A DNA stretch of 64,000 nt from Oharaeibacter diazotrophicus (GCF_004362745.1 NZ_SNXY01000006.1:1-64000), one strand, 5' to 3'. Counted from the first letter of the stretch, positions 11,543 through 21,179 are shown. The notes: generated by a model not told the origin, from the sequence alone. Program-made: numbers and translations.

Positions 11543-12334
11543 ATGGAGGCATGGGGCCTGTTGTATTCGGTCGCCGTCGGCGCCGTGTTCGTCGCGGGCA
11601 CGATCCTCGTCGTGCTCGGCAGCTATTTCGCCACCCGCCGCGTGATCGGACCGGGCGCGGACGGCGATCGGACGATCGAGGTGGCCGCGAACGTCGCCGT
11701 GCGGGTCGCGACGCTGCACAGCCTGATCCTCGGGCTGGTCTATGCCCAGGAACTCGACGACTACAAGGGCGTCCGCTCCAACCTCGTCGAAGAGGCGATC
11801 GCCATCTCCGACGTCTTCAACGACGCCCGCCGCTACGGTGGCGAGGCGACCGCGACCGTGCAGGGCGGCCTGTCGCGCTACGTCGCCGTCGTCGTCGACG
11901 AGGAATGGGCCGACCTCGGCGACCGGCGAGGGTTGTCCGCGCGTGCGTGGCGGGAATGGGAAACCGTCTACGACGCCATTCTGAACCTCGTGCCGGTCTC
12001 GGAACGGGAACGCTTCCTCGCCCAGCGGATGCGCGACCGGATCGCGGTCGTCGCCCGATACCGCCAGCTGCGCGAGGCCCCGACCAAGAGCCATTTCTCG
12101 GGTCTGTTCTGGGCACCGGCGATCATCGGACTGGTGATCGTCTCGGCGGCCTTCTACGTCTACCGGCCGACACGCACGCACCTCGTGTTGCTCGGTCTGT
12201 TCGGGGCCTATTCGGGGGTGATCCTCTTCTTCATCTTCGCCTTCGCCAACCCCTACGCCGAACCGGGCAAGCTCGAACCACGACCGTTCCAGCAGTTGCT
12301 CCTCGGCGATCTCGCGGTCCCGCCTCCTTCTTAG
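11543..12334 (+). CDS. DUF4239-like membrane protein
   Basis: A 263-residue protein with two N-terminal transmembrane-like regions, a soluble middle, and two more transmembrane segments at the C terminus (FWAPAIIGLVIVSAAFYVY and HLVLLGLFGAYSGVILFFIFAFANPY). The layout and the closing FAFANPYAEPG block fit the bestrophin-like DUF4239 family, of unknown function. ATG 11543 is preferred over TTG 11525. It is divergent from the LytS-type kinase; whether the two are related is unknown. Confidence 0.65.
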   Translation: MEAWGLLYSVAVGAVFVAGTILVVLGSYFATRRVIGPGADGDRTIEVAANVAVRVATLHSLILGLVYAQELDDYKGVRSNLVEEAIAISDVFNDARRYGGEATATVQGGLSRYVAVVVDEEWADLGDRRGLSARAWREWETVYDAILNLVPVSERERFLAQRMRDRIAVVARYRQLREAPTKSHFSGLFWAPAIIGLVIVSAAFYVYRPTRTHLVLLGLFGAYSGVILFFIFAFANPYAEPGKLEPRPFQQLLLGDLAVPPPS

Positions 12335-12336
12335 GA

Positions 12337-12353
12337 GGCCGCCGCGGGCGGCC
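12337..12353. terminator. Short hairpin after the DUF4239 gene
   Basis: GGCCGCC-GCG-GGCGGCC starts three bases after the stop codon at 12334 and lies before the convergent MocR gene. No T-run follows. Confidence 0.45.
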
Positions 12354-12377
12354 GTACATCGCGCTGCCGCCCCCGGC

Positions 12378-13751
12378 TCACACCACCGTCCGCGCCCGCG
12401 CGTCCGTCCCGAGCAGCCCCGTCAGCCGCTTCAGTCCGATCCTCAGCGCCGTCCGGTCCGGTGCGGCGCCGAGCGAGACGCGGACGGCTTCGGGAACGGT
12501 CGTGCCGGTGGCGAAGGCGGAGGCGGGTACGACGGCGACCCCGCCGGTGCCCGCCTCGGCGGCGAAGGCGTCGGCGCGCCGGCCCGGCGGCAGTTCCAGC
12601 CAGACGTGGGGGCCGCGCGGCGCCGCGCGGAAGCAATGCCCGGCGAGGACGGCGGCGGCGATCTCCTGGCGCGCCGCGCTCTCCTCCCGGATCGCCGCCA
12701 CGATCTTCGCGAGCGTGCCGTCTGCGATCCAGCGTGTCGCCACCGCCGCCGCCAGCGGCGACGCCATCAGCGTGGTCGCCCGGAGTGCCGCGCCGACGGC
12801 GTCGGCCGCCCGGGCGGTCGGCGCGGCGACGTGGGCGATCCTGAGCCCGGGCGTCGCGCACTTCGCCAGCGTCGCGACGTACCACGTCCGCTCCGGCGCG
12901 CGCGCCGCGATCGGATCCGGCGGGTCGAGTGCGAGCGGGCCGTAGGGGTCGTCCTCGACGATCGCCAGCCCTTCGCGCCGCGCGATCGCCGCGATCGCCG
13001 ACCGGCGCTCCACCGACATGGTCGCGGTGGTCGGGTTGTCGAGGGTCGGCACGAGGTAGAGCGCCGAAACGCTGCCCGCGCGGCAAGCGTCCGCCACCGC
13101 CTCGGGCACGACGCCCTCGGCGTCCATGGCGAGCGGCACGATCGCCGCGCCGACCCGCTCGGCCGCCGCCCTGGCGCCGGGATAGGTGACGACGCCCATG
13201 CCGATCCGGGCACCGGGCGCGAGGATCGCGGCGAAGATCGCGAACAGCGACGCCTGCGCCCCGCTCGCGACCACCACGCGGCCGGGGTCGACCGGGCCGA
13301 GCACCTTGCCGAGCCGGTAGGCCCCGGCGACCCGGTCGGCCTCGGTGCCGGCGACGGGACAATATTGCAGCAGCCCGGCGCCGCCGCGCAGCACCTCCGC
13401 GGTCGTCCGCGCCAGCCGGCCGGCGAGATCGGCGCGCGCCGGCTGCGGCGGGATGTTCAGGCTGAGGTCGACCGGCCGCGCCAGCGCCCGCGCGGCGGAC
13501 TGCGGCGCGTCTGCCGCGACCCGCGTGCCGCCACGGCCCGGGCTGGCCTCCAGCACGCCGCGCAGCTTCGCCTCGCCATAGGCGCGGGTGACGGTGGTGA
13601 GGTCGATCCCGAGCGCCGTCGCGACGCTGCGCTGCGCCGGCATCCGCTCGCCCGGCGCCACGTCGCCGGCGGCGACGTCCTCCTCGATCGCCTCGACGAT
13701 CCCCATGAACTTCGAGCCGGAGCCGATCCGGATCCGCGGCCGCCACACCAT
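12378..13751 (-). CDS. MocR/GabR-type regulator (GntR helix-turn-helix fused to aminotransferase domain)
   Basis: A 457-residue fusion. The N-terminal GntR-type winged helix (MPAQRSVATALGIDLTTVTRAYGEAKLRGVLEA, about residues 35-75) is joined to a fold-type I aminotransferase domain. The PLP-binding lysine is visible in ATLAKCATPGLRIAHVAAP. These proteins bind PLP and sense amino acids, amines or vitamin B6. ATG 13751 is the start that precedes the domain at the usual distance; an upstream start at 13805 would run through the operator region. It is divergent from a DUF983 gene, and the shared region carries repeated GATCCATAC sequences of the kind MocR proteins bind. Confidence 0.87.
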   Translation of the reverse strand: MVWRPRIRIGSGSKFMGIVEAIEEDVAAGDVAPGERMPAQRSVATALGIDLTTVTRAYGEAKLRGVLEASPGRGGTRVAADAPQSAARALARPVDLSLNIPPQPARADLAGRLARTTAEVLRGGAGLLQYCPVAGTEADRVAGAYRLGKVLGPVDPGRVVVASGAQASLFAIFAAILAPGARIGMGVVTYPGARAAAERVGAAIVPLAMDAEGVVPEAVADACRAGSVSALYLVPTLDNPTTATMSVERRSAIAAIARREGLAIVEDDPYGPLALDPPDPIAARAPERTWYVATLAKCATPGLRIAHVAAPTARAADAVGAALRATTLMASPLAAAVATRWIADGTLAKIVAAIREESAARQEIAAAVLAGHCFRAAPRGPHVWLELPPGRRADAFAAEAGTGGVAVVPASAFATGTTVPEAVRVSLGAAPDRTALRIGLKRLTGLLGTDARARTVV

Positions 13752-13776
13752 GCCCCCTCCGACGTCCCGACAATCA

Positions 13777-13834
13777 GATCCATACATTGAGGCCATGTAT
13801 GCCATTCATTTCGCCGTCGATCCATACGATATGG
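13777..13834. promoter_or_regulatory. Direct and inverted repeats, probable MocR operator
   Basis: GATCCATAC occurs twice in the same orientation, at 13777-13785 and 13819-13827, exactly 42 bases (about four helical turns) apart. Each copy is also part of an inverted repeat: ATACAT-N7-ATGTAT at 13782-13800 and CCATA-CGA-TATGG at 13822-13834. GabR-type MocR regulators are known to bind paired direct repeats spaced by several helical turns, so this is the likely binding site of the adjacent MocR protein. Confidence 0.65.
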
Positions 13835-13882
13835 AGGCGACGCGACGGCCGGGTCCGGCCCGCCGCCCGAAAGGGGATCGCC

Positions 13883-14302
13883 ATGACCACCGACGTCCGT
13901 CATCCGCCGCAGCCGCCCGTCGCCACCGGCGTCCGCGGGCTGTGCCCGCGCTGCGGGCAGGGCCACCTGTTCGACGGCTTCCTGACGCTCGCCCCGTCCT
14001 GCGAGGTCTGCGGCCTCGACTACGGCTTCGCCGACCCCGCCGACGGCCCGGCCTTCTTCGTGATCTGCTTCGCCTGCGTCCCCGCGGTGATCCTGGCGCT
14101 CTGGATCGAGATGGCCTTCCAGGCGCCCTACTGGGTCCACCTCTTCACCACGTTGCCGTTCCTGCTCCTCACCTGCGTGCCGCCGCTGAGGCCGCTGAAG
14201 GGCTGGCTGGTCGCGAGCCAGTATTACTTCAAGGCCGAGGAGGGCCGCCTCGAGACCGACGACCGCGTGCCCGCGGCTGCGCCGACCGAACTCCGGAGCT
14301 GA
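13883..14302 (+). CDS. DUF983 zinc-ribbon membrane protein
   Basis: A 139-residue protein with two CxxC pairs (LCPRCGQGHLF and CEVCGLDYG, about residues 21-50) forming a probable zinc ribbon, followed by two transmembrane segments (AFFVICFACVPAVILALWIEM and LFTTLPFLLLTCVPPLRPL). This is the DUF983 family layout, function unknown, sometimes found near respiratory oxidase genes. The ATG at 13883 has a strong ribosome-binding site (AAAGGGG). Its promoter overlaps the MocR operator, so MocR may control it as well as itself. Confidence 0.85.
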   Translation: MTTDVRHPPQPPVATGVRGLCPRCGQGHLFDGFLTLAPSCEVCGLDYGFADPADGPAFFVICFACVPAVILALWIEMAFQAPYWVHLFTTLPFLLLTCVPPLRPLKGWLVASQYYFKAEEGRLETDDRVPAAAPTELRS

Positions 14303-14314
14303 CCGGCTCCGGAT

Positions 14315-14353
14315 GCCCGCGGGGCGGCGGACTTCCGACGCCGCCCCGTGGGC
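14315..14353 (+). terminator. Strong hairpin after the DUF983 gene
   Basis: A 15-base arm at 14315-14329 (beginning GCCCGCGGGGCGGCG) pairs with 14339-14353 with one non-Watson-Crick pair. It starts 13 bases after the stop codon. Confidence 0.6.
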
Positions 14354-14497
14354 CGAGACCCTGCCATCACGCGACCGTCCGGCGCCGCGGCGCCCCGCCG
14401 CCCCTCGTCGGCTGCGGGCGCGCGGCTCGCGTTCTCATTGACGCACCGAACTGGATCGATCGAGAGTGGCGGGAGCGTGGACGATAGGGGCGTGACG

Positions 14498-14905
14498 ATG
14501 CGAAGGCTGGCCATCTTGCTTTGCGTGATCTGCGGAGGCTGCCGGACCGACCAACAGCCGTCGGAGAGCTTCGCACGCGAGGTGATCCCCGGAATTTGCC
14601 TTCGCGGCAAGGATAGCCGCGATGTAACCGAGTTCTTCAATGCCAGTTACATATATATCGGGAATCATCCGGATGTACCGCAAGAATTCTACGACCGCAT
14701 CTGGGGCGAGGACGGTGTGGTGAAGCGGGGCGGGCTCCGTCTGGTCACGCCGGAGGGCGCGATGATCCTGACGTCTGACGTAGAGCCGTTCGAAGTAGTG
14801 GTGGTAGGGCGCCCGCAGGTTGCCGATCTGAACGGGGATCCGAAGGGGCGCTTTTTCGAGTGCCGGCAGGGCGCATTTCAAGCGTTGGGGACCCGTGAAC
14901 ACTAA
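14498..14905 (+). CDS. Probable exported protein or lipoprotein of unknown function
   Basis: A 135-residue product with a short hydrophobic N terminus (MRRLAILLCVICGGC) that may end in a lipobox-like GGC, making it a possible lipoprotein. Later features are CLRGKDSRDVTEFFNASY and a C-terminal cysteine (FFECRQGAF). No family is recognised. Its codon use is less GC-rich than its neighbours (for example the TTACATATATATC stretch near 14645), which hints at recent acquisition. Confidence 0.6.
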   Translation: MRRLAILLCVICGGCRTDQQPSESFAREVIPGICLRGKDSRDVTEFFNASYIYIGNHPDVPQEFYDRIWGEDGVVKRGGLRLVTPEGAMILTSDVEPFEVVVVGRPQVADLNGDPKGRFFECRQGAFQALGTREH

Positions 14906-15070
14906 CCTCGTCTCGTCGCGGCACGCCGAGGCTGCCGTCCGCCCACTACGGTCGCCGCGCCGCCCGCCCTTGAGCCGGCCGCCGCGCTCGGCCATATGTG
15001 GCGGCGACCCCCTCCGGTGCCGCCCGCCCGTGCCGCGCCGTGCCCCCGCTCCCGCCGCCCAGGATCCACC

Positions 15071-16093
15071 ATGAAGAAGATCGGCTTCCTTTCCTTCGGC
15101 CACTGGTCGCCGACGTCGCAGTCGGCGACGCGGACGGCGGCGGACGCGCTGTTGCAGTCGATCGACCTCGCCGTCGCCGCCGAGGAACTCGGGGCCGACG
15201 GCGCCTATTTCCGCGTCCACCACTTCGCCCGTCAGCTCGCCTCGCCGTTCCCGCTGCTGGCCGCGGTCGGCGCGCGGACGAAGACGATCGAGATCGGCAC
15301 CGCCGTGATCGACATGCGCTACGAGAACCCGCTCTACATGGCCGAGGACGCCGGCGCCGCCGACCTGATCTCCGGCGGCCGTCTCCAACTCGGCATCAGC
15401 CGCGGTTCGCCCGAGCAGGTGATCGACGGCTGGCGCTACTTCGGCTACCGCCCGGCCGAGGGCGAGAGCGACGCCGACATGGGCCGCCGCGCCACCGAGG
15501 TGCTGCTCGAGGTGCTGAAGGGCGAGGGCTTCGCCCGGCCGAACCCGCGGCCGATGTTCCCCAACCCGCCGGGCCTCCTGCGCCTCGAGCCCTACGCCCA
15601 CGGCCTGCGCGAGCGGCTGTGGTGGGGCGCCGGCTCCAACGCCACCGCGGAATGGGCGGCCAAACTCGGCATGAATCTCCAGAGCTCGACCCTCAAGAAC
15701 GACGAGACCGGCGAGCCCTTCCACGTCCAGCAGGCCGCCCAGATCCGCGCCTACCGCGAAGCCTGGAAGGCTGCCGGCCACAAGCGCGAGCCGCGCGTCT
15801 CGGTCAGCCGCAGCATCTTCGCCCTGGTCGACGACCGCGACCGCGCCTATTTCGGCGGCCGCGACGGCGACGCCGACCAGATCGGCTTCATCGACGACCG
15901 GACGCGCGCCATCTTCGGCCGCAGCTACGCCGCCGAACCGGATGTCCTGATCCGCCAACTCGCCGCCGACGAGGCGATCGCCGAGGCCGACACGCTGCTG
16001 CTCACGGTCCCGAACCAGCTCGGCGTCGACTACAACGCCCACGTCATCGAGGCGATCCTGACCCACGTCGCCCCCGCGCTCGGCTGGCGCTGA
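15071..16093 (+). CDS. LLM-class flavin-dependent oxidoreductase
   Basis: A 340-residue luciferase-like monooxygenase-type enzyme. It has the first-strand start KKIGFLSFGHWSP, the conserved AEELGADGAYFRVHHFA block with the active-site histidines, IEIGTAVIDMRYENPLYMAEDAGAADLISGGRLQLGISRG, which is the hallmark LLM motif, and the C-terminal LTVPNQLGVDYN. Such enzymes use reduced flavin (FMN or F420) and oxygen, or act as reductases. It stands alone between a small lipoprotein-like gene and sbcD; substrate unknown. Confidence 0.88.
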   Translation: MKKIGFLSFGHWSPTSQSATRTAADALLQSIDLAVAAEELGADGAYFRVHHFARQLASPFPLLAAVGARTKTIEIGTAVIDMRYENPLYMAEDAGAADLISGGRLQLGISRGSPEQVIDGWRYFGYRPAEGESDADMGRRATEVLLEVLKGEGFARPNPRPMFPNPPGLLRLEPYAHGLRERLWWGAGSNATAEWAAKLGMNLQSSTLKNDETGEPFHVQQAAQIRAYREAWKAAGHKREPRVSVSRSIFALVDDRDRAYFGGRDGDADQIGFIDDRTRAIFGRSYAAEPDVLIRQLAADEAIAEADTLLLTVPNQLGVDYNAHVIEAILTHVAPALGWR

Positions 16094-16195
16094 GCGGCCC
16101 GGCGCCGGCCGCGACCGGATCGTGCTAAGCTCCCGGCCGCGACTCGCGCGGGCGTCCGCCCGTGGCGGGCGCGCAACCTTTGGCCCATCCGGCGT

Positions 16196-17428
16196 ATGCG
16201 CTTCATCCACACGGCCGACTGGCACATCGGGCAGACGATTAACGGCTGGACCCGCGAGGCCGAGCACCGCGCCTTCCTCGCCGGTCTGCCCGACCTCGTC
16301 GCGGAGACCGGCGCCGACGCGCTGATCGTCGCCGGCGACGTCTTCGACGGCATCAACCCGTCCAACGACTCGCTCCGGCTCTACTACGACGCCCTGGCGA
16401 CGCTGAACGCGCGCCATCCGCGGCTGACCACCGTGATCGTCGCCGGCAACCACGATTCCGCCGGCAGGCTCCAGGCGCCCGACGTTCTGCTTCGGCGCTT
16501 CGGCGTCCACGTCGTCGCCGGCGTCCATCGGATCGACGGCCGCCTCGACCTCGACCGCCACCTCGTGCCGCTGCCGGCCGCCGACGGCGGCGTCGGCGCC
16601 CACGTGCTGGCGATCCCGTTCCTGCGCCCCGGCGACCTGCCGGGCCTCGCCTTCGACGACGGCGCCGACGGCTCGCCGGTGGTGGCGGCGACGCGCCGGC
16701 TCTACGGCGAGGCGGTCGCCGCCGCGCGCGAGCGGATCGGCGCGGCGCCGCTGATCGCGACCGGCCATCTCCACTGCCTCGGGGCGCTCGAGTCGGAGGG
16801 CGCCGAGCGCCGCATCGTCGTCGGCGGCGAGCACGCCGTGCCGGCCGACATCTTCCCCGCCGACGTCGCCTACGTCGCGCTCGGCCATCTCCATCGCGCC
16901 CAGGGCGTCGGCCGCGACACCGTCCGCTACGCCGGTTCGCCGTTTCCGCTGTCGGCGACCGAACTCCCCTACCGCCACGCCGTCACGGTGGTCGACGTCG
17001 ATCCGGACGGCGCCGTGCGCTGGGTCGAGCGCCCGCTGGCGCGGCCGGTGCCGTGCCTGCGCCTGCCCGAGACCGGCGCCCTGAAGCCGGCCGACCTCGC
17101 CGCCGCCGTCGCCGCCCTCGGCCTCGATCCCGCCCTGCCGCGCGAGGTGCAGCCGCTCGTCCACGTCGTGCTCGCCCCCGACGGCCCGCTCGCCGGCGTC
17201 GTCGTCGAGGCCGAACGGCTTCTCGAGGCCCACCCGTTGCGCTGCGCCGGCATCCGGATCGAGCGGCCGGCCGCGGCGACCGAGGGCAGGGCGCCAGAGA
17301 CCAAGGCGCTGCGGCTGTCGGACTGGCGCCCGGAGGACCTGTTCGCCCGCGCCTTCGAGACGAGGAACGGCGTCCCGCCCGGGCCGGAGCACCGCGAGGC
17401 CTTCCGCCGGCTGCTCGTGGCGGAGTGA
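16196..17428 (+). CDS. sbcD: Exonuclease subunit SbcD (Mre11 family)
   Basis: A 410-residue metallophosphoesterase nuclease. Conserved metal-binding motifs appear in order: FIHTADWHIGQ, IVAGDVFDGINPS, IVAGNHDS, TGHLHCL and VALGHLHRAQG. It is the nuclease half of the SbcCD complex that opens hairpins and processes double-strand breaks. The sbcC gene starts four bases after its stop, so the two are one operon. Confidence 0.93.
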   Translation: MRFIHTADWHIGQTINGWTREAEHRAFLAGLPDLVAETGADALIVAGDVFDGINPSNDSLRLYYDALATLNARHPRLTTVIVAGNHDSAGRLQAPDVLLRRFGVHVVAGVHRIDGRLDLDRHLVPLPAADGGVGAHVLAIPFLRPGDLPGLAFDDGADGSPVVAATRRLYGEAVAAARERIGAAPLIATGHLHCLGALESEGAERRIVVGGEHAVPADIFPADVAYVALGHLHRAQGVGRDTVRYAGSPFPLSATELPYRHAVTVVDVDPDGAVRWVERPLARPVPCLRLPETGALKPADLAAAVAALGLDPALPREVQPLVHVVLAPDGPLAGVVVEAERLLEAHPLRCAGIRIERPAAATEGRAPETKALRLSDWRPEDLFARAFETRNGVPPGPEHREAFRRLLVAE

Positions 17429-17432
17429 TCCG

Positions 17433-20400
17433 ATGCGCCTCCTCGCCGTCCGCGGTCGCAACATCGCCAGCCTCGCCGAGCCCTTCGAGCTCGACCTTTC
17501 CGCCGAGCCGCTCGCCTCGGCGGGCCTGTTCGCGATCGTCGGACGCACCGGCGCCGGCAAGTCGTCGATCCTCGACGCGCTCTGCATCGCCCTCTACGGC
17601 GCCTGCCCGCGCAACGAGGTCGGCGACGGCGGCGAGGAGGTGCCGGACGGCCCGGGCCGGACGCTCAAGGCCGGCGATCCGCGCACCTGCGTCTCGCGCG
17701 GCGCCGCCGAGGCTTTCGCCGAAGCCGACTTCGTCGGCGTCGACGGCGTCACCTACCGCGCCCGCTGGGCGGTGCGGCGCGCCCGCAACCGCGTCGACGG
17801 CACGCTGCAGAAGGTCGAGCGCTCGGTCACCGACCTCGATCGCGGCGTGGTCGTCGCCAACCAGGTCACCGAGGCCGGCGCCGTCGTCGTCGACCGGACG
17901 CGGCTGACCTTCGCCGAGTTCTGCCGCACCGTGCTGCTGCCCCAGGGCCAGTTCGACGCCCTGCTCGCCGCGAACGCCAAGGACCGCGCCGCCCTCCTCG
18001 AGAAGATCACCGGCACCGGCCACTACCGCGACATCTCGATCGCCGCCCACCGACACGCCGCGGACGCGGCCGCCCGCGTCCACGACCACGAGACCCGCCG
18101 CGCCGCCACCGGCGTCCTCGCCGACGACGACCGTGCCGCCCTCGACGCCGAACGCGGCGCCCTCGATGCCGCAGAGACCGCCGACGCCGACCGCCGCACC
18201 GCCGTCGACGAGGCGCTCCGCCGCCATCGCGCCGTCGCCGAGGCCGGCCGACGCCTCGCCGCCGCCGTCGCGTCCGAGATCGCCGCGACCGAGGCCGCCC
18301 GCGCCCTCGACGACGAACGCGCCGCCCTCGTCCGCCTCGCCGCCGCCGAGCCCCTGCGCGCGCCGCGCGAACGCCGCGACGGCGCTGCCGCCGCCGTCGG
18401 CCGCGCCGAGGCCCGCCACACCGAAGCCACCGCCCGCCTCGACGCCGCCGCCACCGCGGCGGCCGACGCCACCGCCGCCGCCATGAGGGCCAGCGAAGCC
18501 GCGAGGGCCGGCGAGGAGCGCGCCCGCGCCTTCGAGCCCCTCTGGGCCGAGGCCGCGCGCCTCGACGCCGAACTCGCCGTCGCCCTCGCCGAGGAGACCA
18601 AGGCCGCCGAAGAGGCAACGGCCGCCGCCGGCGAGCGCGACCGGCTGGACGCCGAGGCCGTCCGCCTCGAAGGCGTCCACGCCGACGCCGAACGGGACCT
18701 CGTCGCCGCCGCCACGGCGCTCGCCGCCACCGCCGCGCTGGAACCGCTCGCCGCCCGCCGCGACGACGTCCTGGCGTTGCTCGCCGACCGCCGCACCGCC
18801 CGCGCCGACGCCGAAACCGGCCACGCCGCCGCCCGCGCGGCCCACCTCGCCGAACGGGCCGCGGCCGACGACCTCGAGCGCGCCGCCGAGGCCGACCGTA
18901 CCGCCCGCGACGCCCACGCCCGCGCCGTCGCCGACCTCGACCGCTTCGCGAACGACCTCGCCACCCGCGACGAGCCCGCGTTGCGCGCCCGACGCGAGGC
19001 CGCCGCCGAGCTGTTCCGGCAAGTTCGCGACCTCGCCAAGGCCGCGCGTGCCCATGACACGGCCCGCGCCGAGCACGACGCCGCGACCCGCCGCGCCGAG
19101 GCCGCGTCCGAAACGATCGCCGCGGCCGGGCGCGCCGCCGAGGCCGCCGAGCGCGAACGCGACGCCGCCGACGCCACCGAGAAGGCGCTCGCCGGCCCCT
19201 ACGAGCGCGCCGCCGCGGCCGCTTCCGCGGAAGCCGCGCACCTCCGCCGCGTCCTGGTGCCCGGCGAGGCCTGCCCGGTCTGCGGCGCGACCGACCATCC
19301 CGTCCTCGCCGACGACCGCGTCGCCGGCCTGCTCGCCGCCCTGAAGGCCGACGTCGACGCCGCCCGCGCCCGCCGCGAGGCCGCCGGCCGCACGATCCTC
19401 GACGCCGGCCGCACCGCCGCCCGCGGCCGCGGCGAGGCCGAGGCCGCCGCGAAGGCGCTCGCCGCCGCCGACGGCGCCGTCGCCGCCGCCTGCGCGGACT
19501 GGCATACCGGCGTCGAGGCCGCCGGACGGCTCGGCGCGGCCGCCGGCCTCGCGCTCGACTGGCCGGACGAGCCCGCCGAAGCCGTCGCCACGGCCGCGCT
19601 CGCCGTGGTCGAGGAGGCCGGCCGCAGCCTTCGCGCCGAACTCGACGCCGTCGAGACGCTGAAGTCGGCGCGCGAGGCCGCGATCACGGCGCGCGACCGC
19701 GCCGCCGACGCCATCGCCGCCCGCGCCGCGACCCGCGAACGCCTCGCCGCCGACCGCACCGGTCACGCCACCGCCGCCGCCCTCGCCGAGCGCGACGCCG
19801 CCGCCGCCGAACGCCGCGAGTCGGAGGCGGCGGCCCGCCTCGCCCCCCATCTCGAGGTACTCGGCATCGCCGCCGACCGCTGCGACGAGTCCGTCGACGA
19901 CGCGGTGAGGGCCGCCGCGGACCGCCGCGCCGCCGCCGTCGCCGCCCACGCCGCCGCGATCCGGGCCGAGGCCGCCACCGGCCCGGCCGCCCGCGACGCC
20001 CGTGCCGCCGCGACCCTCGCCGCGAACGCCGCGACCCGGACGGCCGACACCCTCGCTGCCCGCCGTGACGCCGCCGCCGCCTTGCGCGATGCCCGCGCGG
20101 CACTGCTCGGCGGCGAGGCGACCGCGGTCCACCGCGCCCGCGTCTCCGATGAACTGACCGAACTCCGCGACACCGCCGCCACCGCCGCGAAGGCGAACTC
20201 GGACGCCGCCGCCACCCTCGCCGCCGCCCGCGCCGATGTCGCCGGCGCCGACCATGCCCTCGCCGAGGCCCGCGAGTCCCGCGTCGACGCCGAGACCGAC
20301 TTCGCGGACGCCCTCGTGCGGCTCGGCTTCGACGAGGCGGGCGCCGCCGACCTGCTCGCGGTGCCCACCGACACCGTCGCCGAGCGCCGCGCCGCCGTCG

Positions 20401-21179
20401 CCGGCGCCGACGACCGCCTGCGCGAGGCCGCAGCGGTGGTGGCCGAGCGCCGGATCGACCTCGCCGACGCCGAGGCCGCGCTCCCGCCCGACACGGCCGT
20501 CGAAGCGCTCGACGGCGAACGCCTCGCGCTCGACGAGGCGGCGCGGCAGCGCCGGACCCGGCTCGGCGCCATCGCCGCCGCGCTCGAAAGCGACGACCGC
20601 GCCCGCGCCCGCGTCACCGAGATGGAGACCGAACTCGCCGCCGCCCGCGCCGACGCCGCGGTGTGGGCCGCGGTCGCGGAGGCGATCGGATCGAGCGACG
20701 GCTCGAAATTCGTCAAGGTCGCCCAGGACGTCACCCTCGGCGTGCTGATCGAGCTCGCCAACGGCCATCTCGCCTACCTGAAGCCGCGCTACGTGCTGAC
20801 GCGCGGCGTCGGCGACCTCGCCATCAACGTGATCGACCGCGACATGGGCGACGACACCCGCTCGGTGCGCAGCCTGTCCGGCGGCGAACGCTTCCTGGTG
20901 TCGCTGGCGCTGGCGCTCGCCCTGTCCGGACTCGGCGGCCGCGAGACCTTCGCCGACACCCTGTTCATCGACGAGGGCTTCGGCTCGCTCGACGCCGCCT
21001 CGCTCGAGATGGCGATGGACGCGCTCGAGGCGCTCCAGGGCCAGGGCCGCACCGTCGGCGTCATCAGCCACGTCGAGGGCATGACCGAGCGCATCCCGGT
21101 CCAGGTCCGCGTCGAGGCCAAGGGTGGCGGCCGCAGCCGTGTCCAAGTCGTCGCGCCGGCGGGCTGGGCCGGCGCGTGA
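17433..21179 (+). CDS. sbcC: Exonuclease subunit SbcC (Rad50-like SMC ATPase)
   Basis: A 1248-residue SMC-type ATPase. The N-terminal Walker A is GRTGAGKSSILDAL with the Q-loop PQGQFDALL; two very long alanine- and arginine-rich coiled-coil arms follow; the zinc hook is at about residues 609-612 (GEACPVCGATDHP); the C-terminal lobe has the ABC signature SLSGGERFLVSLALALALSG and Walker B DTLFIDEGFGSLD, then a HVEGM segment. It partners SbcD in end processing. The coil regions are extremely GC-rich and alanine-rich, which makes long open frames on the other strand that are not genes. Confidence 0.94.
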   Translation: MRLLAVRGRNIASLAEPFELDLSAEPLASAGLFAIVGRTGAGKSSILDALCIALYGACPRNEVGDGGEEVPDGPGRTLKAGDPRTCVSRGAAEAFAEADFVGVDGVTYRARWAVRRARNRVDGTLQKVERSVTDLDRGVVVANQVTEAGAVVVDRTRLTFAEFCRTVLLPQGQFDALLAANAKDRAALLEKITGTGHYRDISIAAHRHAADAAARVHDHETRRAATGVLADDDRAALDAERGALDAAETADADRRTAVDEALRRHRAVAEAGRRLAAAVASEIAATEAARALDDERAALVRLAAAEPLRAPRERRDGAAAAVGRAEARHTEATARLDAAATAAADATAAAMRASEAARAGEERARAFEPLWAEAARLDAELAVALAEETKAAEEATAAAGERDRLDAEAVRLEGVHADAERDLVAAATALAATAALEPLAARRDDVLALLADRRTARADAETGHAAARAAHLAERAAADDLERAAEADRTARDAHARAVADLDRFANDLATRDEPALRARREAAAELFRQVRDLAKAARAHDTARAEHDAATRRAEAASETIAAAGRAAEAAERERDAADATEKALAGPYERAAAAASAEAAHLRRVLVPGEACPVCGATDHPVLADDRVAGLLAALKADVDAARARREAAGRTILDAGRTAARGRGEAEAAAKALAAADGAVAAACADWHTGVEAAGRLGAAAGLALDWPDEPAEAVATAALAVVEEAGRSLRAELDAVETLKSAREAAITARDRAADAIAARAATRERLAADRTGHATAAALAERDAAAAERRESEAAARLAPHLEVLGIAADRCDESVDDAVRAAADRRAAAVAAHAAAIRAEAATGPAARDARAAATLAANAATRTADTLAARRDAAAALRDARAALLGGEATAVHRARVSDELTELRDTAATAAKANSDAAATLAAARADVAGADHALAEARESRVDAETDFADALVRLGFDEAGAADLLAVPTDTVAERRAAVAGADDRLREAAAVVAERRIDLADAEAALPPDTAVEALDGERLALDEAARQRRTRLGAIAAALESDDRARARVTEMETELAAARADAAVWAAVAEAIGSSDGSKFVKVAQDVTLGVLIELANGHLAYLKPRYVLTRGVGDLAINVIDRDMGDDTRSVRSLSGGERFLVSLALALALSGLGGRETFADTLFIDEGFGSLDAASLEMAMDALEALQGQGRTVGVISHVEGMTERIPVQVRVEAKGGGRSRVQVVAPAGWAGA

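Noticed and set aside
14435-17587. Long antisense frame across the LLM and sbcD genes
   Set aside because: It covers three real plus-strand genes and has shadow composition only.
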